A stretch of DNA of 42,417 nt from contig CAYXDO010000093.1 of assembly GCA_964463485.1 (NCBI GenBank), forward strand, positions 1 to 42,417, given 5' to 3'. Source of the stretch: CAYXDO01 sp964463485. Its GTDB lineage: Bacteria; Myxococcota; Kuafuiibacteriia; Kuafuiibacteriales; Kuafuiibacteriaceae. The notes beneath the pieces were generated by a model that worked only from the letters and a program-made list of their open reading frames with translations, did not search any database and was not told where the DNA came from. Position numbers and translations under genes: made by a program. Position 1 is the stretch's first letter. Every line of letters starts with the position of its first letter. This document shows, piece after piece, positions 25,073 through 34,557 of this stretch.

Positions 25073-28000
25073 ATGCGGCTTAACCGTGCTCACGCCCTCG
25101 TGCTCGTGATCGTTGCCTCCTGTGCGGGTGCGGGCGCTCGGCATTTCAAGGAAGGCGAGCGCCTGCGGGGCGCAGGTCGCCTCGACGAGGCGGAGAAGGA
25201 GTATCAAACCGCCCTCGAGAAGGAGCCTGCCAATCCCAAGTACCAAGCTCGGTTGAGCGGCGTGCAGGAGGAGCTCGACGGCGAGGTCGACAAGCTCTTG
25301 GCGGCGGCCCGTGATCAGGAGAAGGCGGGCGACTTCGAGAAGGCCGCGGGCATGTACGCCAAGGCCGTCGCGATTCGGCCGCGCCACGAGGAGGCCCGAG
25401 CGCGCCGCGAGCTCAGCGCGGCCAAGGCCAAGAATCTGGGTCCGGGCGACTGGTACCGAGCGGTCGCATCCATCAAACAGAAGTTTCCGGAGAATCGCAC
25501 TGTCGGCAAAGCGTTAGAGGGAGCGAAGACCTCCGCGTACGCGTACCACCGCGACCAGGCCAAGAGCTTGCTCGCAGCAGACCAGGCTTCCGAAGCTCTG
25601 ACGCACTATCGCAACGCCAAGGAGATCGACTCCGCTACGCCAGGGCTCGACAGCGACTTCGTCACCCGGGCGGAGGCCCTGGACGTCGCGGAGCAGGGCG
25701 ACTTGCGCATGGACGCGGGCGACCCGGCCGGAGCCGCGGAGCTCTACCAGAAGGCGCTCGAGCGATCGAAGGACGCCGAGATCGAGGCGAAGCTGAAGAA
25801 GGCTCGGGGTGCAGCCGGTCCGTTGCTGGCCAAGCTCGATGCGGCGCGTGATCGCGCGAAGAAGGGCGACTTGCTCGGCGCCGTGAAGATGTACGACGCG
25901 CTCCTCGCGCAAAAGGGGGCGAGCGATTCGGTGCGCGCAGAGGCCAAGGACATCCGAGCTCGCGCGATGGCGGACCAGCTCGGAGCGGCTCGCGCGGCGA
26001 TGGATCGAGGTGACGTGCCAACTGGAGCCAAGCGCGTGATCGAAGCCGTACGGCTCACCGAGTTGGCCAATCGCGGAGCGATCGAAGCCGCGATCGGCAA
26101 GATCGAGTCCAAGCCGAAAGAAGGGCTCGACGCGGTCGAGTCGGCGAGCCCGCCGGACGACGTGATGAAGGCCGCGCGCGCGCTCGCGGAGGCCGCTGCG
26201 AAAAAGTTGTTGGCAACGGCCAAGAGCGCGGCCGCGAGAGATCCAACCAAAGCTCTGGCGCTGTTGGCGGAGATCGCGAGCTTCTCCGACGTCATCGACG
26301 AGATCGCCACGTTCAGAAAGGAGCTGCTGTCGAAGTCTTTCACTGGGCTGCTCGACGCGGCCAAAGAGGCCGGTGAACGGGGCAACGACGCCGAGGCCGC
26401 GTCCCTTCTTCAGTCTGCGCTCAAGGCGACCAAGGTCCCCGAGCCCATGGTCGGTCCTATGAACGACGGGTGTAAGGCGCTCACCAACAAGCAGCCCTTC
26501 GAGGCCGAAAAATCGTTCGCCAAGGCGCTCGCCGCCGCGCCTCGCAGCAAGCTCGCGGAGGCCGCGCTCGAGATCGCACGTATACGCAAGGGAGCTGCGG
26601 AGCGAGACGCGCTGGAGGTGTTGCGCTCTGGCAAAGGAGACCGCGAGCTCGCGGTCGGCGCGCTCGTGGCGAGCCTCGCCTCCGACCCTGGGAGCTCGGC
26701 GGCCAAAGAAGGCTCGGCGATCCTGAAAGCTGCGGCCGAGAAAGCTGGCCCGTCCGCCTCGGACAAGGATCTCGCCGCCCTGTTGCGAGGCGCGTCTCGA
26801 CTCGCGGGTGAAAGCGACGCCGCGTTCACCCGCGGTCTCACCGAGCTTGAGGCCGGACAACACGCCAAGGCGGAAGCCAGCTTCTCGAATGCCGCTGGCC
26901 CGTTCGCGGACCTGGCCAAAGACATCGCACGCCAGAAATCGATGGCGACTTTGAAGAGCGGCGTGAAGTCCGTCGACGACGAACCCGCCGCGCGCGCGCT
27001 GGCGAAGCTCTTGGCAGCGGACCCGAACGACTCCGATGCCAAGAAGGCCCTCGCGAGCTTGATCTCACGCGCCGAGGAGCGCGCCAAGGCCAAGGACGAC
27101 CGCGGCGCCGCAAAGGCCCTCCGCCTGGCCACGATCGCCACCAGCCCAGCCCCAGGGCTCCTGGCCACGCTCGAAAAAGCGACGAACGCTCTCGAAGCAG
27201 GCGACGTCGTCGAGGCCGAGCGGAAGTATGGCGAGGCCACCGACCTCGAGGCCGATCATGCGGTCGCGAAGCCAGCGCTCGAGCTCGCGCGATCGATGCG
27301 CGCGACCGCGCTCGAGACCGCGCTCAACGCTTACGAGAAGAGCCCGTCCGAGATCTTGCCGCTCCGAACTCTGTTCGAGAAGTCGTTCGCGCTCGATCCC
27401 ATGGGCGACACGACCAAGAACGCCTACCTTCAGATGCTCGAGACCGCTTCGCGATTGGCTCGCCGGGACCTCGGTCCGACCGCCGCGCTCCTCGATACCG
27501 CGAACACCGTCACGAAGCCCGACCAAGTGAAGGCGGCCATACGCGCGGCCAACGCTTCGCTGTCGAACAAAGACGCCAAAGCCGCGATGGACGCGTATGC
27601 AAAGGTCCTCGAGGGAGCCAAGTCCAAGGTCGCGGAGACCGGCCTCTCGATCGCGAAAGAGAAGGTCGAAGGCACGCAGAAATCGAGCCTCTCGGAGCTC
27701 GAAAAAGGCGCCGACGTCGACAAAGGTGCCGACGCGGCGGCCGAGATCCTGAAGGCCGATCCAACGAACGTCGAAGCCCGACGCGCGATCGACAAAGTGA
27801 TCGAGCGGGCCAAGGAGGCCGATCAGAAAGGCGACCTCGCCGGCGCTGTTCGCTTCCTGCGCGCGGCCAATCGCGCTCGCGGAAGCGACGCCAAGGTCGA
27901 AGAAGGGCTCGCGCTGATCGAGAAAAACGAGCTCGAAAAAGCAGACGAATCGCTCGCCGGGATCAGCGACGATCCCGTTGCGACAGTAGGCGCGCAGATG

Positions 28001-29626
28001 GCCCACCGGCGCCGCACGAAGGCGCTCGAAGCCGGTCTGTCCGGTGACGACAAGGCGGCCGCGGAGAACATCAAGAAGCTCCTCGCGTCCGATCCCAACC
28101 ACAAGGAAGCCAAGCGGGCGCTCGAGGGGATGCTCTCCCGCGCCGACGCGGCGGCGAAGAAGGGCGACGTCGAAGGCGCGGCGAACGCGATCGAAGCAGC
28201 CAAGCTCGCCACGAGCCCGAGCGGCACTCTGCTCGAGAAGCTCGACGCGGGGCTCGAACGCTTGCGCGCCAAGGACTTCGCGAGCTCCGAGCTCGAGCTG
28301 AAGGGGGCCGTAGAGGCCTCGAAAGATTCGCGGGTGGCGCAGTCCGCGTTCACCATCGCCAAGGGTCGAAGGCTCGCCGAGGAGAACCTGGCGCTCGCCG
28401 CGATCGCCAAAGAAGACCCGATTCCACACGCCAAGAAGCTCGTCGATAGCTTGAAGCTCGAGAACAAGGGCTACGGGCCCGTCACCAAAGCGCTCGGAAT
28501 CTGCCAGAAGAACGCAGAGACCTTCGCCGCCAAAGGCGACGATGGCGGCACCGGCCGCAACCTCGAAGCGGCCGCGGTCCTCGAGGGGATCGGCTTCGAG
28601 ACCATCGCACAAGCCGCGCAGAAGCTCGCCGCAGGCAACCACGCGGACGCCGAGGCGGAGTTCAAAGCCGCCAACGAAGGCGCCGCGAGCACGACCGCCG
28701 CGCTCGGTCAGAGGCTCGCCCGGATGCGCCGCATCACCAAGCTCAAGGAGGCCCTCGACACCGCCAAAAAGGAAGGCAACGCAGCCAAGACGCACACGCT
28801 CGTCGGCCAAATCCTCGAGCTCTCGCCTGACGACAAAGCAGTCAAAGGACTGGCAGGAGGCGCGTCGAAGGATCTCGTGGAGCGACGAGCGGCCGCGGCC
28901 AAGGCCCACCTGGACGCCGGGCGATGGGGCCTGGCCCACTTCGAATACAGCCGCGCGCTCGAGCTCGATGCGAATCACGCGACGTCGAAGGCGGGGCTGG
29001 AGGCGGTCGAAAAAGAGCTCTCCGAGAAGCTCGATCTGATCGTCGTCGTGGAGCGAGTGACGAAGAAGGCTGGCGGCTGCCTCGAGATCGAGGGTGCGTT
29101 GGGTAAGCAGCTCATGGCCGCGGGCTCGGAGCGAAGCGACCTCGGCGGCTACATCCTCGGCGCCAAGTGGACGGAGGCCGTGGAGAAGAAAGTCGAAGGA
29201 GCTCCAGCGCCCGGCGCGGGCTTGGGCGCCACCGTCACCAGCTGCAAGGTGGCCCCAGCCACCGGAAAGATCGAGCTCGACTGGGTGATCAAAGCGCCAA
29301 AAGACAACGCCACGGAGCTCGCGTCGGGCCAGCTCTCCGAGGAGCTCCCGGTTGGCCTGGTCCCTCGCGATGAGCAAGACGCCAAAGGCGAGCACGCCCA
29401 GCGAGTCCTCCTGGAGCGAGCGACGACGAAGCTCCTCGACGCAATCGTGGAGCAAAAGGACAAGATCGTCCTCTGGCCGCTGTTGGTGGCCGAGCACTTC
29501 GTCGCCAAGAACGACGCCGTACAGGCCGCCGACGCCTTCGCGAAGCTCTCCATGCGCAAGCGCCAAGCCTATGACGTCGACCGCGCCAAGGCGATACGGG
29601 CGTTCCTCGAGAAGACCTACGAGTGA
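25073..29626 (+). CDS. 1517-residue TPR-like super-repeat lipoprotein
   Basis: The ATG at 25073 with AAGGGGG upstream gives a lipobox start (LVLVIVASC). Almost the whole length consists of alpha-helical hairpins rich in A/K/L/E. TPR-like pairs are seen early (EGERLRGAGRLDEAEKEYQT, AAGMYAKAVAIRPRHEEA). From about residue 530 a longer unit of ~110 residues recurs, each with LLAxDPNxxxAKxALxxxxxRA, an AxxATSP turn and a LxAxDxxxAExxxxxA hairpin (nt ~26657, 26990, 27736, 28063, with a decayed end near 28802). The C-terminal ~180 residues form a different, less helical domain. It probably acts as a periplasmic scaffold. It overlaps ruvX by four bases. Confidence 0.88.
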   Translation: MRLNRAHALVLVIVASCAGAGARHFKEGERLRGAGRLDEAEKEYQTALEKEPANPKYQARLSGVQEELDGEVDKLLAAARDQEKAGDFEKAAGMYAKAVAIRPRHEEARARRELSAAKAKNLGPGDWYRAVASIKQKFPENRTVGKALEGAKTSAYAYHRDQAKSLLAADQASEALTHYRNAKEIDSATPGLDSDFVTRAEALDVAEQGDLRMDAGDPAGAAELYQKALERSKDAEIEAKLKKARGAAGPLLAKLDAARDRAKKGDLLGAVKMYDALLAQKGASDSVRAEAKDIRARAMADQLGAARAAMDRGDVPTGAKRVIEAVRLTELANRGAIEAAIGKIESKPKEGLDAVESASPPDDVMKAARALAEAAAKKLLATAKSAAARDPTKALALLAEIASFSDVIDEIATFRKELLSKSFTGLLDAAKEAGERGNDAEAASLLQSALKATKVPEPMVGPMNDGCKALTNKQPFEAEKSFAKALAAAPRSKLAEAALEIARIRKGAAERDALEVLRSGKGDRELAVGALVASLASDPGSSAAKEGSAILKAAAEKAGPSASDKDLAALLRGASRLAGESDAAFTRGLTELEAGQHAKAEASFSNAAGPFADLAKDIARQKSMATLKSGVKSVDDEPAARALAKLLAADPNDSDAKKALASLISRAEERAKAKDDRGAAKALRLATIATSPAPGLLATLEKATNALEAGDVVEAERKYGEATDLEADHAVAKPALELARSMRATALETALNAYEKSPSEILPLRTLFEKSFALDPMGDTTKNAYLQMLETASRLARRDLGPTAALLDTANTVTKPDQVKAAIRAANASLSNKDAKAAMDAYAKVLEGAKSKVAETGLSIAKEKVEGTQKSSLSELEKGADVDKGADAAAEILKADPTNVEARRAIDKVIERAKEADQKGDLAGAVRFLRAANRARGSDAKVEEGLALIEKNELEKADESLAGISDDPVATVGAQMAHRRRTKALEAGLSGDDKAAAENIKKLLASDPNHKEAKRALEGMLSRADAAAKKGDVEGAANAIEAAKLATSPSGTLLEKLDAGLERLRAKDFASSELELKGAVEASKDSRVAQSAFTIAKGRRLAEENLALAAIAKEDPIPHAKKLVDSLKLENKGYGPVTKALGICQKNAETFAAKGDDGGTGRNLEAAAVLEGIGFETIAQAAQKLAAGNHADAEAEFKAANEGAASTTAALGQRLARMRRITKLKEALDTAKKEGNAAKTHTLVGQILELSPDDKAVKGLAGGASKDLVERRAAAAKAHLDAGRWGLAHFEYSRALELDANHATSKAGLEAVEKELSEKLDLIVVVERVTKKAGGCLEIEGALGKQLMAAGSERSDLGGYILGAKWTEAVEKKVEGAPAPGAGLGATVTSCKVAPATGKIELDWVIKAPKDNATELASGQLSEELPVGLVPRDEQDAKGEHAQRVLLERATTKLLDAIVEQKDKIVLWPLLVAEHFVAKNDAVQAADAFAKLSMRKRQAYDVDRAKAIRAFLEKTYE

Positions 29627-30036
29627 GGCTCGGGGTCGACTACGGGTCGCGACGAATCGGGATCGCGATCGCCGATGAGCTCGGAGCTCGACCGCTCGAG
29701 GTGATCGATAAGACCAAGCGTGATCCCATCGCTCGCATCGCGGAGCTCGTACGTGATTACGAGGTCAAGACCGTCTTCGTTGGCCTACCGTTTCGCCTGA
29801 GCGGTCGCAGAGGGCCCGAGGTCGACCGAGCGCAGGCCTTCGTTGACGCGCTGGCCGTAGCGATCCCGGGCACCCCTATCGAGACCCGCGACGAGGCGCT
29901 CACGACGTATGAAGCGCAGCGCCGGATGATCGATGCGGGGCTGTCGCCGAGCGAACGCAAAGCGAAGGTAGACGCCTGGGCCGCCGCGGTGATGTTGGAG
30001 GAAGCTCTCGCCGCCGGCCTTGACGCACGTCGCTGA
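29623..30036 (+). CDS. ruvX: Putative pre-16S rRNA nuclease / Holliday junction resolvase YqgF
   Basis: This is a 137-residue RNase-H-fold protein of usual length. The acidic residues are present: Asp in LGVDYGSRRIGIA, Glu in TRDEALTTYEAQ and Asp in VDAWAAAVMLEEAL, with VFVGLPFRLSGRRG between. YqgF matures the 16S rRNA 5' end. The GTG start (29623) overlaps the stop of the TPR gene, so it is read in the same transcript. Confidence 0.93.
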   Translation: MRLGVDYGSRRIGIAIADELGARPLEVIDKTKRDPIARIAELVRDYEVKTVFVGLPFRLSGRRGPEVDRAQAFVDALAVAIPGTPIETRDEALTTYEAQRRMIDAGLSPSERKAKVDAWAAAVMLEEALAAGLDARR

Positions 30037-30054
30037 ACCCGGCGACATCACGTC

Positions 30055-31062
30055 GTGCTTCGGCTTCCGAGGTTTCAGCTCCTCGAGCCCCGAACGGTCG
30101 AGGAGGCCCTCGCGGCGCTCGCGAGCTATGGAGATCGAGCGCGGATCATGGCCGGAGGCACCGACCTCGTTCCCAACATGAAACACGAGCTCGAGACCCC
30201 CGAGGTCGTCATCTCGCTCAGGGGGATCGAGTCGCTTCGAGGTGTGGCTGAGGAAGCGCACGCCGTTCGGATCGGGCCCCTCACCACGCTCCATGATCTG
30301 TCGCACCACCCGATCGTCCATCGATTTTTTCCGTCGCTCGCCGATGCGTGTGCCGAAGTGGCGGGACCGCAGCTTCGTCGAATGGGGACGATCGGCGGCA
30401 ACGTCTGCCTCGACACGCGGTGTGTGTACGTCAACCAAACCTACTTCTGGCGGCAGGCGCTCGGCTTCTGTCTGAAAAAGGACGGCACGGTGTGCCACGT
30501 GGTGTCGGGAGGCCGCCGCTGCGTTGCCGCGGCCAGCAACGACTCGGGTCCCGTGCTGATGAGCCTCGGCGCGACGCTCGAGCTGGCCAACTCGGAGCGC
30601 ACGCGGACGAGCACCATCGAAGACTTCTATGTTCAAGACGGCGTCTTCAATCAGCAGCGAGCACGCGACGAGCTGCTCGTTGGAATCACGATCCCAAAGC
30701 CCAAGCCGCGCACGGTCATGGCGTACCAGAAGCTCCGAACGCGAGCAGCGATCGACTTTCCCGAGCTCGGCGTGGCGGTGTTGGCCGAGCTCTCCGAGGT
30801 CGGCCTGGCAGAGCGCGTCGACATCTGTCTGACCGCCCTCGCCTCTCGTCCGGTGCGGGTGTCGAAGTTGGAAGCCGTATACAAGGATCGAGAGCTCGAC
30901 GCGGAGACCATTCTGGCGCTAGGAAGATCCGCGTTCGACCGAGCGAAGCCGCTCACCAACATCGCGACCGACGCTGACTATCGCCGCGAGATGGTCACGG
31001 TGATGGTCAAGCGTGCGTTCGCCACCGCGCTCGGAAGGCCGCCGTCGTTCGCCGAAAGATGA
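30055..31062 (+). CDS. FAD-binding medium subunit resembling 4-hydroxybenzoyl-CoA reductase beta (HcrB), with [4Fe-4S] insertion
   Basis: This is a 335-residue protein starting at a GTG. FAD motifs MAGGTDLVPNMK and MGTIGGNVC place it in the CO dehydrogenase/xanthine dehydrogenase flavoprotein family. An insertion of about 40 residues after TIGGN carries cysteines at 123, 139, 147 and 156 (TRCVYVNQ, ALGFCLKKDG, TVCHVV, GRRCVAA). HcrB-type beta subunits are known to hold a [4Fe-4S] cluster in such a loop. The molybdenum and 2Fe-2S subunits expected beside it are absent, so it is an orphan or has an unlinked partner. The next gene overlaps its stop (ATGA). Confidence 0.85.
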   Translation: MLRLPRFQLLEPRTVEEALAALASYGDRARIMAGGTDLVPNMKHELETPEVVISLRGIESLRGVAEEAHAVRIGPLTTLHDLSHHPIVHRFFPSLADACAEVAGPQLRRMGTIGGNVCLDTRCVYVNQTYFWRQALGFCLKKDGTVCHVVSGGRRCVAAASNDSGPVLMSLGATLELANSERTRTSTIEDFYVQDGVFNQQRARDELLVGITIPKPKPRTVMAYQKLRTRAAIDFPELGVAVLAELSEVGLAERVDICLTALASRPVRVSKLEAVYKDRELDAETILALGRSAFDRAKPLTNIATDADYRREMVTVMVKRAFATALGRPPSFAER

Positions 31063-31511
31063 GCCAAGACAACGGGAGAGCTCCGCGCAAGTTCGCGATC
31101 CGCGGATCAACCACAGCGTCGTCGCGAGACTCTGGGGACCCTCGACAAGGCCGCGCCCCGTCACCAAACTTCCTGCCCGTGCGGTTCATCTTCTTCGCGG
31201 GCCTGGTCCTCTTTGGTTGCGGCGAAATCGCGAAGTCCGTTGGCTCGACCTGCACCAACGGCGACGAGTGTCCGGAGAGCTTCACGCGTATTTGCATCAC
31301 GAGTTGGCGGGACGGGTACTGCACCGAATACGATTGCGAGCCGAGCTCCTGCCCAAGCGGCTCCGCGTGTGTCTCTGGCCTGACCTTCACAGGCTTCCCC
31401 TCCGACGACTTCTGCCTCGCGACGTGCGTGGGCGATACCGATTGCCGCGATGGCTACCGTTGCACCGCCTTCGGGTCCTACCGAGTGTGCGCGCCCGCGG
31501 ACCCGACCTGA
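31059..31511 (+). CDS. Cys-rich putative lipoprotein
   Basis: The ATG at 31059 overlaps the HcrB-like stop, giving 150 residues. A GTG at 31179 would place the signal peptide (FIFFAGLVLFGCG) at the very N-terminus and may be the real start. The mature part has about a dozen cysteines in pairs (CTNGDEC, CPSGSAC, CVGDTDCRDGYRC), typical of small secreted myxobacterial domains. Function is unknown. Confidence 0.6.
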   Translation: MSQDNGRAPRKFAIRGSTTASSRDSGDPRQGRAPSPNFLPVRFIFFAGLVLFGCGEIAKSVGSTCTNGDECPESFTRICITSWRDGYCTEYDCEPSSCPSGSACVSGLTFTGFPSDDFCLATCVGDTDCRDGYRCTAFGSYRVCAPADPT

Positions 31512-31573
31512 CGCACCAGCTTTCCCAGCCAAAAACCGTAGCGGCCCTGTCCACGCCGTAGTACCCAGTCGCC

Positions 31574-31846
31574 ATGCTGCTGCGGGTCGCTGGGTGTTTG
31601 CTCCTCGGGGGCCTCCTCGCGACCGCCACGGGCTGTCAGAGCTCGTGTGAATCGCTCGCCGACACGATCTGCGGCTGCCTGCCGAATCGCTCCGAAGAGA
31701 GCGCTTGCGCCGAAGCCACCAAAGCCTCCGCCAACGCGCGAGAGCTCACCGACGCCGATCTGGCCGCCTGTGAAGCCAAGCTCGACTCATGCACCTGTGA
31801 GGCTCTCGCGTACGAAGACTACGCGGCCTGCGGCCTCACCAAATGA
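31574..31846 (+). CDS. Small Cys-rich lipoprotein
   Basis: This is a 90-residue product with signal peptide and lipobox (LLLGGLLATATGC) and ten cysteines in the mature part (CESLADTICGC, CTCEAL). No family is recognised. It overlaps the aminotransferase start by four bases and belongs to the same transcript. Confidence 0.65.
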   Translation: MLLRVAGCLLLGGLLATATGCQSSCESLADTICGCLPNRSEESACAEATKASANARELTDADLAACEAKLDSCTCEALAYEDYAACGLTK

Positions 31847-33168
31847 TGGAGAACCGAATGACTCCCATTCGCGCCAAAGACTTCATGAAGAAGCGAGAAG
31901 CCGAGCATCGCGGCGTCTCGGCGATGGCCAAGGAGCTGGTGGCCAACGAGATCCTCAAGATCGCGGCCGAGATCCGAGCCCTCGTTCGGGATGGCGCCAG
32001 GGTCCTGAATCTCACCATCGGAGACTTCAAGAGCGACCAATTCCCCATCCCCGACCTGCTGCGCGAAGAGACCAAAAAGGCGCTCGATCAAGGCCACAGC
32101 AATTATCCACCGTCGAACGGCATCCTCGAGTGCCGAGAGGCCGTTCGCGAAATGTTCCTAGAGCGCCTAGGCCTCGACTACTCGATCGAGTCGGTCCTCA
32201 TCGGAGGCGGCGCTCGCCCGATGATCGCCGCTTCTTACATGTGTTTGATCAGCCCCGGCGAGCCCGTCGTCTATTCGATCCCGAGCTGGAACAACAATCA
32301 CTACTCCACCATCGTCGGCGCTCGCCGCGTCGAGATCCCGACCACCCAAGCTACGAGCTTCTTTCCGCGCGTGGAGGACATCGAGCCCCACCTCGGCGCC
32401 GCTCGAATGATTTGCCTCAACACGCCGCAGAATCCGACGGGAACGGTCATGGATCCCGCGGAGCTCGAGCGATTGTGCCGCGCGATCGTGGCAGAGAACG
32501 ACCGGCGGCTCTCGACGGGTCAGCCGTGCTGCTACCTGATGTTCGATCAGGTCTACTGGATGCTGACCTTCGGCAAGTCTCAGCACGCCACCCCAGTCAC
32601 ACTCGTACCAGAGATGGCGCGATACACGATCTTCGTCGACGCCATCTCGAAGTCCTTCGCCGCCACCGGACTGCGAGTGGGTTGGGCGGTCGGCCCTGAA
32701 GACGCCATCGAACGAATGGGTGCCCTCCTGACGCACTTGGGCGCGTGGGCTCCGCGGCCCGAGCAAGTTGCGACGGCGGCGCTCTTGAGAAACCGGGAGG
32801 CTCTCGACGCCTATCACCGCAACATGTCGGCCGGCGTGTTGAAGCGACTCGAGGCGCTCGCCAAGGGAGTCCGGCGCCTTCAGGCCGAAGGCCTCCCGCT
32901 CGACACGATCGATCCAGAAGGAGCCATCTACCTCTCACTTCGCCTCGACGTGCTCGGTAAAAAGACCGCCGACGGGCAGCCGCTCTCGTCCGACGAGTCG
33001 ATTCGACGGTACCTCTTGAAAGAGGCCGGAGTCGCGCTCGTGCCCTTCCAAGCGTTCGGGCTCGCGACCGACACCGGGTGGTTCCGCGCCAGCGTCGGAG
33101 CCGTGTCCGTGGCCGAATGCGAGCTCGCCATCGAAAAGATCGGTCAGGCGATCCGTCGGCTAGGCTGA
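31843..33168 (+). CDS. PLP-dependent aminotransferase, class I/II
   Basis: This protein has 441 residues from the ATG at 31843 (ATG 31846 and 31858 are alternatives). Fold-type I features are present: LNLTIGDFKSDQFPIP, YPPSNGILECREAV, LNTPQNPTGTVMDP, the Asp-containing MFDQVYWMLTF, the Schiff-base Lys in DAISKSFAATGLRVGWAVG, and the substrate-binding Arg near WFRASVG. It resembles aspartate/aromatic aminotransferases, but the exact amino-acid specificity is not readable. It is the last gene of the 25-33 kb transcript. Confidence 0.88.
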   Translation: MMENRMTPIRAKDFMKKREAEHRGVSAMAKELVANEILKIAAEIRALVRDGARVLNLTIGDFKSDQFPIPDLLREETKKALDQGHSNYPPSNGILECREAVREMFLERLGLDYSIESVLIGGGARPMIAASYMCLISPGEPVVYSIPSWNNNHYSTIVGARRVEIPTTQATSFFPRVEDIEPHLGAARMICLNTPQNPTGTVMDPAELERLCRAIVAENDRRLSTGQPCCYLMFDQVYWMLTFGKSQHATPVTLVPEMARYTIFVDAISKSFAATGLRVGWAVGPEDAIERMGALLTHLGAWAPRPEQVATAALLRNREALDAYHRNMSAGVLKRLEALAKGVRRLQAEGLPLDTIDPEGAIYLSLRLDVLGKKTADGQPLSSDESIRRYLLKEAGVALVPFQAFGLATDTGWFRASVGAVSVAECELAIEKIGQAIRRLG

Positions 33169-33267
33169 GCGGCGAGCGACCGGCGAGAAACGGCGCGGAA
33201 TCGATAGAATCGGGCTCCCGGGTGCACGACCACGCGATATGTCGGCGATCATCGCGCGGCGCTGGGC

Positions 33268-33369
33268 AAACCACAGAGGACAACGAGCAGGAACGCAGAG
33301 AACACAGAGGATTTTTGGAGAAAAGTCCTTCGTGCCCTCCGTGTTCCTTCTCTGGGCTCTCCGTGGTTC
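33268..33369. repeat. Eroded palindromic repeat element (accacagagg-type)
   Basis: The left arm aaaccacagaggacaa is mirrored by the right arm ggctctccgtggttca, with purine-rich acagagaa/ttctctg tracts between, so the ~100 bases fold into one long imperfect hairpin. Similar accacagagg...cctctgtggtt palindromes occur in many environmental bacteria as MITE/REP-like repeats. It fills part of the 298-bp gap before pssA, in which no gene is seen. Confidence 0.5.
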
Positions 33370-33466
33370 ATGCGGAGGTTGAACTGAATCGCCGCAGGTC
33401 GGTCGTGCACCCCCCACCCCGATTGAATCGACGTGCTCGATCCGTTCGTGCTACGTCTGCCCACTC

Positions 33467-34447
33467 ATGTCGGACGGCGAAAAGCTGACCCGGCGCGAGA
33501 AGCGAGCGGCCCGCGCGAAAAATCGCCCTCGCCGAAACATCGACTTCAAGAAGGCGATGTTCGTGCTCCCCAACCTCTTCACCGTCTCGAGTATCTTCTG
33601 CGGATTTTACGCGATCTCGCTGTGCCTCGACACGCCCGAGCCCCAGGCCCTGCGGCGCGCTGCCATCGCGATCTTCTTCGGCATGTTCTTCGACATGGCC
33701 GATGGACGGGTCGCTCGGATGACCAAAACTCAGAGTGAGTTTGGCGTTCAGCTCGACTCCCTGGCCGACGTCTGCTCCTTCGGAGTCGCTCCGGCCGTCT
33801 TGCTCTATCGCTGGTCTCTGAAGGAGCTCGGGTTCTTGGGCCTGTTCGGAGCCAGCCTCTTCCTGATTTGCGGAGCCCTCCGGCTCGCCCGTTTCAACGT
33901 CCTGGCGGCTCACGACAAAGGCAAGTCCAACTACTTCGTCGGCCTCCCCATCCCCTTGGCGGCGGGTTGCGTAGTCGCAATGGTCCTGGCGAGCTACCCG
34001 TACAACCGTCCCACCCCCGACGCCCCCATGGTCGTGACGCTCGCGCTCACCAAGGCCAACATTGTCGCAGTCAAGCTCCTGCCCGGCGCCACGTTCGTGG
34101 CGACTCTGCTCTTGGCCCTACTCATGGTCTCGACGGTGCGCTACCGAACCTTCAAGGACTTCAAACCCACCCGAAAATCGCTCACCATCGTCGTCATGCT
34201 CGGGATCTTTTTCGCCGTCGTCTCCGCCCAAATCACTCCAGCCATCGCGCTGTCGTTCTTGTTCGCCGGTTACATCGCGGCAGGCCTCGTCGAGCAGGTG
34301 CTGTTTTATCAAAAACGACGCCACCCACCCGCGCCCCCCGAAGCTCCTCGCCCCGATCGCCCCGATCGCCCCGATCGCCCCGATCGCCCTGATCGCCCCG
34401 ATCGCCCCGATCGCCCCGACAGCCAACCCAACCCCGCAAAGACGTGA
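33467..34447 (+). CDS. pssA: CDP-diacylglycerol-serine O-phosphatidyltransferase
   Basis: This 326-residue integral membrane enzyme carries the CDP-alcohol phosphatidyltransferase motif intact: D76xxDGxxAR then G93xxxD97xxxD101 (FFDMADGRVAR, FGVQLDSLADV). Six to eight hydrophobic helices follow. It makes phosphatidylserine, the precursor of phosphatidylethanolamine. The C-terminus is unusual: a PDR tripeptide repeat encoded by a 9-bp tandem array. The start ATG is inferred from a Lys/Arg-rich N-terminus typical of PssA II enzymes. No psd gene follows. Confidence 0.92.
   Translation: MSDGEKLTRREKRAARAKNRPRRNIDFKKAMFVLPNLFTVSSIFCGFYAISLCLDTPEPQALRRAAIAIFFGMFFDMADGRVARMTKTQSEFGVQLDSLADVCSFGVAPAVLLYRWSLKELGFLGLFGASLFLICGALRLARFNVLAAHDKGKSNYFVGLPIPLAAGCVVAMVLASYPYNRPTPDAPMVVTLALTKANIVAVKLLPGATFVATLLLALLMVSTVRYRTFKDFKPTRKSLTIVVMLGIFFAVVSAQITPAIALSFLFAGYIAAGLVEQVLFYQKRRHPPAPPEAPRPDRPDRPDRPDRPDRPDRPDRPDSQPNPAKT
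34351..34420 (+). repeat. 9-bp tandem repeat coding PDR
   Basis: Seven full copies of ccccgatcg (one with a c-to-t change) followed by a partial copy lie in the last codons of pssA. It probably varies by slippage without shifting the frame. Confidence 0.9.
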
Positions 34448-34557
34448 AACTGGCAAAATTCGAAGCTAGGTGCTAAGGATCACACACCTATTCGCCCCAG
34501 CTCATACTTCTCAACAAACATGGCTTCCTGTATACCCGACACGCTGCGGGGTCGCAC

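Noticed and set aside
27065..29566. An 833-codon antisense gene over the TPR lipoprotein
   Set aside because: Low-complexity translation mirroring the repeats; no start site or homology.
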